A stretch of 5,305 nucleotides of DNA from Bacteroidales bacterium (lineage in GTDB: Bacteria > Bacteroidota > Bacteroidia > Bacteroidales > DTU049). The DNA is taken from the NCBI GenBank assembly GCA_018056215.1, contig JAGPGB010000017.1, positions 7,393 through 12,697 of the forward strand. Reading direction: 5' to 3'. The number at the start of each line of letters is the position of its first letter. Within the stretch, counting starts at the first letter, position 1. The notes beneath the pieces are model-generated. The model was not told the origin of the DNA and ran no database searches. It saw only the letters and a list, made by a program, of their open reading frames with translations. Positions 1 through 5,305 of the stretch are shown piece by piece. Made by a program: the position numbers and the translations under genes.

Positions 1-10
1 TGTCTATTTC

Positions 11-106
11 ATGGCTAAAGCCCACCTCTTTTTCTTGGTTGTTCCACGACCTAAAGGTCGTGGTCTCAATAAAATCATTAATCGGGCTTTAGCCCTGATA
101 ATTTTA
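11..106. repeat. REP-like nested palindromic element
   Basis: Three GC-rich palindromes stand out from the AT-rich surroundings. The central one is CCACGACC (44-51), loop TAAA, then GGTCGTGG (56-63), a perfect 8-bp stem. On each side lies a small self-complementary unit: GGCT-AA-AGCC at 13-22 and GGGCT-TT-AGCCC at 84-95. These flanking units also pair with each other: 13-23 is the exact reverse complement of 84-94. The axis of this 11-bp outer pairing falls at 53.5, the same axis as the central palindrome. The right-hand unit sits in a longer imperfect stem (about 71-106). From memory, similar 'ctaaagcc' and 'cgacctaaaggtcg' palindromes recur in Bacteroidota genomes near IS200/IS605-like or REP-associated Y1 transposases. 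I cannot confirm that here, and no transposase lies in the window. The element may continue past the left edge. Confidence 0.65.
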
Positions 107-360
107 TATTAATAACATATTTTTTTCGATAAATATTTATTTTGTAATTACATACGATTTGTCAATAACTTTTTGCCGAATTATGATAATCTTTATTATC
201 ATCCTAAACTCCTAAACTACTCCACTTCTACACTAATAAACTTTTCCACTCCTAAACTTTAACTATCAGCCTAATCATCTGATAATCTACAATACTGACT
301 ATTATCGTTTATCTTTACATTTATTATATTATTTTATGCAAATAATTTTTATTATTTAGT
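107..360. other. non-coding AT-rich region with G-free tract
   Basis: No convincing gene is visible on either strand. Positions 186-268 contain about 24 C and no G on the + strand, an unusual strand bias. Within this tract TCCTAAACT occurs three times (202-210, 210-218, 250-258), and the last two copies extend to ACTCCTAAACT. The stretch also holds GATAAT or ATTATC hexamers at 185-190, 195-200, 281-286 and 301-306. It probably serves as the upstream region of the lipoprotein gene, but no recognised riboswitch or RNA gene could be identified. Confidence 0.5.
183..202. repeat. perfect 8-bp inverted repeat
   Basis: ATGATAAT (183-190) and ATTATCAT (195-202) are perfect reverse complements separated by CTTT. 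The stem is almost all A/T, so an RNA hairpin would be weak. As DNA it could be a symmetrical operator. A shorter inverted repeat, TATCAG (264-269) and CTGATA (279-284), lies further down. No function can be assigned, and chance is possible in such AT-rich DNA. Confidence 0.3.
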
Positions 361-378
361 AATTTTCTATTAATTTTG
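347..378 (+). promoter_or_regulatory. candidate Bacteroidota promoter for the lipoprotein-yajC run
   Basis: TAATTTTG at 371-378 matches the Bacteroidota primary sigma factor -7 consensus TAnnTTTG in full. The -33 position, about 20 bases upstream, has only TTTT (347-350), a partial match to TTTG. Transcription would begin near 385 and leave a very short leader before the start codon at 401. The same octamer precedes the protease gene at almost the same distance, which supports the call. Confidence 0.5.
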
Positions 379-400
379 CAAAAAAATTACTGAAATAACT

Positions 401-844
401 ATGAAATATAATTTTTTAATTTTATTTATTCTTACAATATCTTTCATTGGATGTAAGAAAAATAATAATATATCTTCAGATATTGTCAATAATCCTGCTA
501 GTATAGAAAATAATAAAGCATCTACTTCTAATGCTGTTATTAAATTTGAAACTATAGAGCATGATTTTGGTGATATTATGGAAGGTGAAAAAGTTTCATA
601 TTCTTTCAAATTTAATAATGTAGGAAAAGACGATTTAGTAATTACTTCGGTTTCTACAACCTGTGGATGTACAGTAACTGATTTTCCCAAAGATCCTGTT
701 AAACCTGGAGAAGGTGGTACTATAGAGGTAACATTTAATTCTAGTGGTAAGTCAGGTAAACAAGTAAAAGTAATTACTGTCGCTACTAATGCTAATCCCA
801 GTGAGTCACAGCTCACTATTAAAGCCAATGTAAAAAAACCATAA
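401..844 (+). CDS. DUF1573 family lipoprotein
   Basis: This 147-residue protein has a type II signal peptide: a charged start (MKYN), a hydrophobic core at 5-16, and a lipobox FIGC whose Cys18 would be acylated. Lys19 and Lys20 follow directly. Residues 21-44 form an Asn/Ser-rich linker. Residues 46-147 form one DUF1573 domain, an immunoglobulin-like fold related to ASH/MSP domains. Family hallmarks are visible: HDFGDI (54-59), the F-x-F-x-N-x-G strand (69-75), the TTCGCT motif with Cys88 and Cys90, KPGEGG (101-106) and the F-N-S-S-G-K turn (112-117). The molecular role of the family is unsettled, and a structural or binding role at the envelope is inference. The start at 401 is favoured because it gives a complete signal peptide. 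The stop lies 12 bases before yajC, so the two are probably co-transcribed. Length is normal for a single-domain member. Confidence 0.9.
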   Translation: MKYNFLILFILTISFIGCKKNNNISSDIVNNPASIENNKASTSNAVIKFETIEHDFGDIMEGEKVSYSFKFNNVGKDDLVITSVSTTCGCTVTDFPKDPVKPGEGGTIEVTFNSSGKSGKQVKVITVATNANPSESQLTIKANVKKP

Positions 845-856
845 AAAAAATATATT

Positions 857-1186
857 ATGAATTTATTAAACATCATCCTTTACGCTCAGCAAGCTGGCGC
901 TCAGAATGCTCAAGGTAGCATGTGGTCTACTTTAATTATGATTGTCCTTTTGATTCTTATCTTTTGGCTATTCTTTATCCGCCCTCAATCTAAAAAGAAT
1001 AAAGAAATGCAAAAGTTTAGAGAAAATCTGAAAAAAGGTGATCATATCGTAACTATCGGTGGCATTCATGGCAAAATAACTGATATTGATGGTAATACTG
1101 TAATTATTGAGACAGAAGGCCAAGGTAAACTACGTATTGAGAAATCTGCAATCCAACAATACTCTAGCACTAATAAAGAATCTTAA
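857..1186 (+). CDS. yajC: YajC, preprotein translocase accessory subunit
   Basis: This 109-residue protein has the standard YajC plan. A short N-terminal segment rich in Gln, Ala and Gly (10-21) precedes one membrane helix at about 23-41, followed by the signature FIRPQSKKNKE (40-50), the most diagnostic stretch of the family. A small basic cytoplasmic domain follows, with LKKGDHIVTIGGIHGKI (58-74) as the conserved beta-rich core. YajC associates with SecDF at the inner membrane and assists Sec-dependent protein export. It is usually not essential. Length is typical. The start codon lies 12 bases after the lipoprotein stop with no Shine-Dalgarno sequence, as elsewhere in this window. A probable terminator follows within about 85 bases, so this may be the last gene of its transcript. 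Confidence 0.96.
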   Translation: MNLLNIILYAQQAGAQNAQGSMWSTLIMIVLLILIFWLFFIRPQSKKNKEMQKFRENLKKGDHIVTIGGIHGKITDIDGNTVIIETEGQGKLRIEKSAIQQYSSTNKES

Positions 1187-1210
1187 TCGTTGTTGTAAAA
1201 CTTATATCTT

Positions 1211-1271
1211 TAGTGAACCCAACAAATAATTAGATTTATTTCTTTTATGTTGGGTTCATTAATAATTTTTT
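1211..1271 (+). terminator. probable intrinsic terminator after yajC
   Basis: TGAACCCAACA (1214-1224) and TGTTGGGTTCA (1248-1258) form a perfect 11-bp stem, extendable outward by one G-U and a few A-U pairs to about 1210-1262. The 23-base interior can form a small second stem (AATAA 1225-1229 with TTATT 1236-1240). Six T residues follow at 1266-1271. The stem and T-tract are right for the + strand, while no T-tract follows it on the other strand. The loop is longer than usual, so some read-through into the next genes is possible. Confidence 0.7.
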
Positions 1272-1294
1272 AATTATGTTTTTTATAAGTTTTT

Positions 1295-1302
1295 TAAATT
1301 TA
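1295..1302 (+). promoter_or_regulatory. possible promoter -7 element for the YbbR-coaE run
   Basis: TAAATTTA matches TAnnTTTG at all but the last base. It lies 22 bases before the start codon at 1325, the same distance as the TAATTTTG octamer before the first gene. No good -33 element is visible. A terminator just upstream makes a new promoter here expected, but the AT-rich sequence offers many near-matches. Confidence 0.25.
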
Positions 1303-1324
1303 GGTTTTTAATGTATTTTAAAAT

Positions 1325-2164
1325 ATGAAAATAGATTTTAATAGTGCTCTTTTCGCTATAATAGCAACTATTGTAATCTGGTTTTTTTTTAGATTATCTA
1401 TTCCACAAAATATTAACCTACCAGTAAATATTTCTATTGACATAAATAGTAATTTAAGCATCGATACTAGTACTACTGGCACTTTTAGAGGCGAAGGTTA
1501 TTTATTTTTACTAAATTATAAAATTTTTAAAGATACCTTTCATATTGTAATTAATGACTATATTAAAAATGAAAAAGATGACACTGTTACTTATATAATT
1601 TCTAAAAACAATATTATTTCTAAAATTAATACAAACTATTTGAATAATGTAAACATTAATTTGGTAGATTTGAAAATTGATAGTTTAATATTTGACAGAT
1701 TAAATATGATAGAAAAGGATTTGCCTATCCAACCTAATTATAAAATAAATTTGAGTGGTAATTATAATGTAGACAATGTAAAAGTTTTTCCTTCTAAAGT
1801 GAAAGTTTTATTGAAAAAAACTGAAGCTGATACAATTAATTTTCTAAATACTGAGCTATTTTATATTGATAATCTAAACAAGAAATCTGATACTGTAACA
1901 TTATTAAATATACCAGAACAAGTTAAATTTAAAAAACCTATTAATAAAGTAATCGTTAACTATGATATTGTAAAATACTATGACACGACCTTTACATTCC
2001 CTTATGATCATAGTAATTATACATTTAATATTTCTACTAAAGAACCAATTTCAAAAAATCAATTTCGCATCATTATCCGCAACGATTCTATACTACTAGA
2101 ACCAAATTCTGCAATTAAAAATAAAATTATAAAAATTCAACCCCTCTCCTATCCTATCAAGTAA
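1325..2164 (+). CDS. YbbR-like single-pass membrane protein
   Basis: This 279-residue protein has an N-terminal membrane helix at about 8-22 (SALFAIIATIVIWFFF) and then a soluble, beta-rich region that should face the periplasm. The part most like a YbbR repeat is about 131-216, with the pattern 'PNYKINLSGNYNVDNVKVFPSKV' at its start (137-159) and alternating hydrophobic strands after it. The assignment rests on this layout, the position between yajC and coaE, and memory of this order in Bacteroidota; sequence similarity is weak. In Firmicutes the YbbR protein CdaR binds and regulates the diadenylate cyclase CdaA. No cyclase gene is present here, so that role should not be assumed. Composition is strongly biased to Asn, Ile and Lys. 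A run of nine T (1382-1390) encodes Phe20-22 at the end of the membrane helix. coaE begins 10 bases after the stop, which suggests a shared transcript. Confidence 0.7.
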   Translation: MKIDFNSALFAIIATIVIWFFFRLSIPQNINLPVNISIDINSNLSIDTSTTGTFRGEGYLFLLNYKIFKDTFHIVINDYIKNEKDDTVTYIISKNNIISKINTNYLNNVNINLVDLKIDSLIFDRLNMIEKDLPIQPNYKINLSGNYNVDNVKVFPSKVKVLLKKTEADTINFLNTELFYIDNLNKKSDTVTLLNIPEQVKFKKPINKVIVNYDIVKYYDTTFTFPYDHSNYTFNISTKEPISKNQFRIIIRNDSILLEPNSAIKNKIIKIQPLSYPIK

Positions 2165-2174
2165 TTTACTAATT

Positions 2175-2765
2175 ATGAATAAATTTATTATTGGGATTAC
2201 TGGAAATATCGGAAGTGGTAAAAGTACTTTTGCTAAGTGGTTTAATGATTTAGACTGTTGCATAATAGATTTAGATTATACTGCTAAAACATTATATTTC
2301 GATGATGCTTTTAGACAAAATGTAATAGATATTTTAGGTATAGATCCTCTAGATGGTAATAAATTAAAAACTAAAGAAATTTCTGATATTATCTACTCTC
2401 ATGAAGATAAATTTAATAAATTAACACAATTATTTTCTCAATTTCTTCCATCTATAATCAGTAAAATTATAAACGATTGCAATAAAAATTATATTATTAT
2501 TGATGCTGCTTTATTATTTGAATATGATTTAGACAAAATGTGTGATATTACTATATGTATCTTTGCCCCACTGGATATGCGATATGAGAGAATAAAAACA
2601 TATCGAAATAGTAATTTTGATTACAACAGATTTATTCAAATAGATAGTCATCAACTACCAAATGATATTAAATGCCAAAAAGCTGATTTTTGTGTAAAAA
2701 ATATTTCTGATTTAGAACATTTAAGAAATGAATTCCTTAAGATTTCCAAAAAAATTATAAAATAA
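2175..2765 (+). CDS. coaE: dephospho-CoA kinase (divergent CoaE)
   Basis: CoaE phosphorylates the ribose 3'-hydroxyl of dephospho-CoA with ATP, the last step of coenzyme A synthesis in the cytoplasm. The 196 residues are a normal length. The P-loop is intact at 10-18 (GNIGSGKST), and the CoA-site strand IIDLD (30-34) keeps Asp32. IIIDAALLFE (107-116) matches the family's 'D-x-PLLFE', with Ala in place of Pro. The LID region with Arg139 and Arg144 and the closing ADFCVKN (170-176) are recognisable, and Lys166 lies where the family has a conserved Lys. Several usual residues differ. The common 'HP' pair reads Leu91-Pro92, and the 'RI-x-x-Q' motif after the LID reads Q-I-D-S-H-Q (155-160). The core catalytic features remain, so it is probably active, but it is a fast-evolving copy. 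It follows the YbbR gene by 10 bases and precedes the radical SAM gene by 29. Confidence 0.9.
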   Translation: MNKFIIGITGNIGSGKSTFAKWFNDLDCCIIDLDYTAKTLYFDDAFRQNVIDILGIDPLDGNKLKTKEISDIIYSHEDKFNKLTQLFSQFLPSIISKIINDCNKNYIIIDAALLFEYDLDKMCDITICIFAPLDMRYERIKTYRNSNFDYNRFIQIDSHQLPNDIKCQKADFCVKNISDLEHLRNEFLKISKKIIK

Positions 2766-2794
2766 TGTTAATAATTTAAATAATTTTTTTTCTA

Positions 2795-3793
2795 ATGGAT
2801 TATTATAAAATATTGAAAATAAATAGATTAGTAAAGAATGAAAGATTAAAGATCTTTGGTTTTAGTATTCTATATTTACTACGTCGCAGACATCTAAATA
2901 TTTTTTTAGATCCAGTATTAAATTGTAATTTTAGGTGCGTGATGTGTCACTTCAGTGATCCAGATTTTAAGCCAGATAAAAATAAATTAAATATAGAAGA
3001 TATAGATTTCATAGCAAAGAATTTTTTTAATTATGCCCTCAGAGTTCAGATAGGATGTGCAGCAGAGCCCACTTTATTTTCACATAATGAAAAGATTATT
3101 TATGAAGCTAAAAAACATCATGTGCCATACGTATCACTCACTACCAATGCTTCTGTGTTGAATTATGAAAAAATAAAACAATATTTTACTGCAGGACTTG
3201 ATGAAATAATAATTTCAATGCATGGTTGCTCAAAAGAAATTTATGAAACTATGATGCCAGGAGCTAAAATTGAGCACTTACATCAAGTTCTTAGCGATAT
3301 TTCAGAATTAAAAAAAATATATTCAACAGTTAAATTAAGATTAAATTTTACTATCAACCCAGATAACATAGATGATCTTAAAAATATAAAATCGTATTTA
3401 GATAATTATAGCATCGATATATTGCAAATTCGCCCAATACGTAAATTAGGTAATACAGCTTATACAGATTTTAATATCAAAAAAATTCAACCAAAATATA
3501 CTCAACTTATTGAATGGATAGAACAAGAATGCTTAAATAAAGGTATCGTTACATTAATTACTAAAGAACTACCAGACGAAAAATTATATAGAAATAAAAT
3601 AGACATTGCTAATTATACATATTTTTATTTATCACCTACGCAAATCATGGAACTTCCTAAGAATAAATTTTCTTATTATAAGTATTCAAGAAAAAATGGA
3701 ATCTTTAAAAGAATTTTACAAGATATTTTTACAAAAAAAGATGATATATATCAGGCAGATGTGCGTTTTGGCAACTATGATGTTAAAATTTAA
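2795..3793 (+). CDS. radical SAM protein of unknown substrate
   Basis: This 332-residue protein has the radical SAM cluster motif C-x3-C-x2-C at Cys44, Cys48 and Cys51 (CNFRCVMCHF), which binds a [4Fe-4S] cluster that cleaves S-adenosylmethionine to start radical chemistry. The SAM-contacting strand that often reads GGEP is GCAAEPTL here (87-94). LTTNA (115-119) and EIIISMHG (137-144) match later strands of the partial TIM barrel, which spans about 35-215. Outside the motif only Cys88, Cys145 and Cys246 occur, so there is no SPASM or twitch auxiliary-cluster domain. The N-terminal 35 residues are basic and hydrophobic (LKIFGFSILYLLRRRHL, 18-34) and may contact the membrane, which is inference. 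I recall similar Bacteroidales proteins with 'FLDPV-x-x-C', but no known function. It may be co-transcribed with coaE 29 bases upstream. A strong terminator follows at once. Confidence 0.88.
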   Translation: MDYYKILKINRLVKNERLKIFGFSILYLLRRRHLNIFLDPVLNCNFRCVMCHFSDPDFKPDKNKLNIEDIDFIAKNFFNYALRVQIGCAAEPTLFSHNEKIIYEAKKHHVPYVSLTTNASVLNYEKIKQYFTAGLDEIIISMHGCSKEIYETMMPGAKIEHLHQVLSDISELKKIYSTVKLRLNFTINPDNIDDLKNIKSYLDNYSIDILQIRPIRKLGNTAYTDFNIKKIQPKYTQLIEWIEQECLNKGIVTLITKELPDEKLYRNKIDIANYTYFYLSPTQIMELPKNKFSYYKYSRKNGIFKRILQDIFTKKDDIYQADVRFGNYDVKI

Positions 3794-3798
3794 ATTTT

Positions 3799-3835
3799 TT
3801 ATGAATTTTATTTCAAAAATTCATAATTTTTTTTT
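3799..3835 (+). terminator. intrinsic terminator after the radical SAM gene
   Basis: TTATGAATTTT (3799-3809) and AAAATTCATAA (3816-3826) form a perfect 11-bp stem with a 6-base loop, followed directly by nine T residues (3827-3835). The stem is AT-rich but the geometry is classic. It begins 5 bases after the radical SAM stop and separates that gene from the protease. Confidence 0.8.
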
Positions 3836-3842
3836 AATTTTG
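3835..3842 (+). promoter_or_regulatory. candidate promoter -7 element for the C10 protease
   Basis: TAATTTTG is a full match to the Bacteroidota -7 consensus TAnnTTTG and is identical to the octamer at 371-378. It lies 20 bases before the start codon, compared with 22 bases for the first gene. Its first T is the last T of the terminator tract, and the -33 region would fall inside the terminator hairpin, where only TTTC (3811-3814) is seen. Confidence 0.5.
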
Positions 3843-3862
3843 TATATTAAATAAAAAAGATT

Positions 3863-5305
3863 ATGCGAAAATTATTTATATTTCTGTTTTTAATAATATC
3901 AGTACAAGTGTTTAGTGCACCCATTAATAAAAATATTGCTTATAAAATAGCTGAATATTATTTACAATTAATAGATAAAAGCACAGAAAAAATTGTAGTT
4001 ACAGAAGCTAATTTACCAAAATGGTTGGCAATTACAGATGAATTATATGTTTTTGAAAGTAATAATGCCTATGTAATAATATCTGGTGATGATGCTGCTA
4101 TACCTATATTAGCATATTCAGATGAAGGTACATTTTCTAATAAAGATAGCTTATGCACAGGTGTAGCTATTTTTTTGACACAATATAAAACTCAGATCAC
4201 AAATATTAGACAAAATAATTTATCTGCTACTAATGAAATACAAGCACAATGGGATGCTTTGATTAATAAAAACTACAAATCTAGAACTCAAGTTGGACCC
4301 TTATTATATGCTAACTGGAATCAGGATTGTGATTATAATGCACTTTGTCCCGAAGATCCAGATGGACCATGTGGGCACGTTTATGCTGGATGTGTGGCTA
4401 CAGCAATGGCTATGAATATGTTTTATTATAGATATCCCACAAATCCTACTGGTAACGCCTTCTATTATGCACCAGGATATGGTGCATTAACAGTTAACTT
4501 TAATCAACAAACTTATGATTATAATAAAATGCCCACTGCTATAAAAGATTCTAGCTATGAGATTGCAAAATTGATATATCATTGTGGAGTAGCTGTTAAT
4601 ATGGGATATAGTTCTGATGGCTCTGGAGCTCAAGTATATGATGCTGCAGATAGAATGAAAAATAATTTTGGGTATAACCCAAATTTAAGTTTTAAATCTC
4701 GTGAGGATTATTCAGACTATCAATGGACTACAATGCTTAGAGGACAGATAGATCAGAAAATAATTTTACAATATGCTGCTTTTGACGAAAATAGTGGACA
4801 TGCATTTATATGTGATGGATATTCAGATAATGATTATTTTCATTTTAATTGGGGATGGAGTGGGTACTATAATGGATTTTTTTACATTAATAACTTAAAT
4901 CCTGGATACAATTTTAATTATTATCATCAAGCTATTTTTGACTGTTATCCTACAACCACAAACTTTTCATGCTCAAATAATGTATTAACAAGCCATGAAG
5001 GTTCTATAACGTCTAGTGCACCAAATCTATCTGATTATAAAAATAATATGAATTGCACATGGCTCATAAATATCCCTGATACTTTATCAAGAATCACTTT
5101 ATCTTTTAGATATTTCACTACTTTAGCTGGTGATACATTATATATCTACAATGGAAATGATGATAATGGGCAAATATTATATAAATTTTCTGGTAATAAT
5201 GTACCAGCAACAGTAGACATTTATCATAATCCAATTTTTATAAAATTTGTCTCTAATAATGCTGACACTGAAAAAGGTTTTTTGATAGATTACTATGGCA
5301 TACCA
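3863..5305 (+). CDS. secreted C10 family cysteine protease (streptopain-like) with CUB domain, partial
   Basis: The frame is open from ATG at 3863 to the window edge, giving 481 residues without a stop; the C-terminus is missing. Residues 1-18 are a Sec signal peptide with likely cleavage at VFS-A. Residues 20 to about 145 are a propeptide with the Spi/C10 inhibitor-like signature YVFESNNAYVIISGDDAAIP (62-81), expected to keep the enzyme inactive until processed. The peptidase domain starts near GPLLYANWNQ (145-154). The catalytic Cys177 lies in AGCVATAMAM and the catalytic His313 in SGHAFICDGY, followed by FHFNWGWSG (326-334), a hallmark of the family. About 370-479 is a CUB domain with Cys370 and Cys398, GDTLYIYNG (423-431) and a closing GF-x-I-x-Y. 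Family members include streptopain of Streptococcus and interpain A of Prevotella, which cleave host proteins. A type IX sorting domain may follow beyond the edge. A terminator upstream suggests independent expression. Confidence 0.93.
   Translation, partial: MRKLFIFLFLIISVQVFSAPINKNIAYKIAEYYLQLIDKSTEKIVVTEANLPKWLAITDELYVFESNNAYVIISGDDAAIPILAYSDEGTFSNKDSLCTGVAIFLTQYKTQITNIRQNNLSATNEIQAQWDALINKNYKSRTQVGPLLYANWNQDCDYNALCPEDPDGPCGHVYAGCVATAMAMNMFYYRYPTNPTGNAFYYAPGYGALTVNFNQQTYDYNKMPTAIKDSSYEIAKLIYHCGVAVNMGYSSDGSGAQVYDAADRMKNNFGYNPNLSFKSREDYSDYQWTTMLRGQIDQKIILQYAAFDENSGHAFICDGYSDNDYFHFNWGWSGYYNGFFYINNLNPGYNFNYYHQAIFDCYPTTTNFSCSNNVLTSHEGSITSSAPNLSDYKNNMNCTWLINIPDTLSRITLSFRYFTTLAGDTLYIYNGNDDNGQILYKFSGNNVPATVDIYHNPIFIKFVSNNADTEKGFLIDYYGIP

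Noticed and set aside
202..258. TCCTAAACT repeats as a possible CRISPR array
   Set aside because: The units are only 9-11 bases, two of them abut or overlap, and spacing is irregular. There are no cas genes in view.
370..876. Long open frame on the - strand (168 codons)
   Set aside because: It lies opposite the DUF1573 gene, which has a clear lipobox and family motifs. The antisense product has no recognisable domain, and its length follows from the codon composition of the real gene.
2766..2794. T-rich gap between coaE and the radical SAM gene as a terminator
   Set aside because: A T8 run is present, but the preceding AATTTAAATAATT palindrome is too short and all A/T, so no stable stem is supported.
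3606..3854. Open frame of 82 codons on the + strand
   Set aside because: It overlaps the end of the radical SAM gene in another frame, runs through the terminator hairpin, and is Ile/Phe/Lys-rich without motifs. It is a shadow frame.
401..3865. Shine-Dalgarno sites before the six start codons
   Set aside because: No AGGA-type sequence occurs at proper spacing before any start. The upstream regions are A/T-rich, as is usual in Bacteroidota, so start choices rest on protein features and spacing.

Overview
The window looks like a low-GC member of the Bacteroidota, most likely Bacteroidales-like. The sequence is very AT-rich. The genes start after A/T-rich leaders with no clear Shine-Dalgarno sequence. 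Two promoter candidates carry the Bacteroidota -7 element TAnnTTTG. The set DUF1573 lipoprotein, YajC, YbbR-like protein and CoaE is, from memory, a familiar Bacteroidota neighbourhood. The final gene, a C10 (streptopain/interpain-type) protease with a CUB domain, also fits this phylum. No finer taxonomic placement is possible from the sequence alone.

Layout, left to right. Positions 1-106 hold a GC-richer REP-like palindromic element: a perfect central palindrome inside a second, exactly concentric inverted repeat. Positions 107-400 are non-coding and include an 83-base stretch without a single G, with short TCCTAAACT repeats, followed by a promoter candidate. Next come a DUF1573 lipoprotein (401-844) and yajC (857-1186), only 12 bases apart. 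The 138-base gap after yajC contains a probable intrinsic terminator. A second run follows: a YbbR-like single-pass membrane protein (1325-2164), coaE (2175-2765) and a radical SAM protein (2795-3793), closely spaced. A strong terminator (3799-3835) ends this run. Its T-tract touches a promoter candidate for the C10 protease gene (3863 onward), which is open at the right edge. All genes are on the + strand.

Functionally, the left part is envelope and housekeeping: a periplasm-facing lipoprotein, the SecDF-associated YajC, a membrane-anchored YbbR protein and the last enzyme of coenzyme A synthesis. The radical SAM protein is an orphan of unknown substrate, possibly carried on the coaE transcript. 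The protease is probably an independent, secreted and self-inhibited zymogen. I see no clear evidence of a new multigene system. The points most worth a second look are the concentric palindrome, the G-free tract, the divergent CoaE, the orphan radical SAM protein and the compact terminator/promoter junction before the protease.
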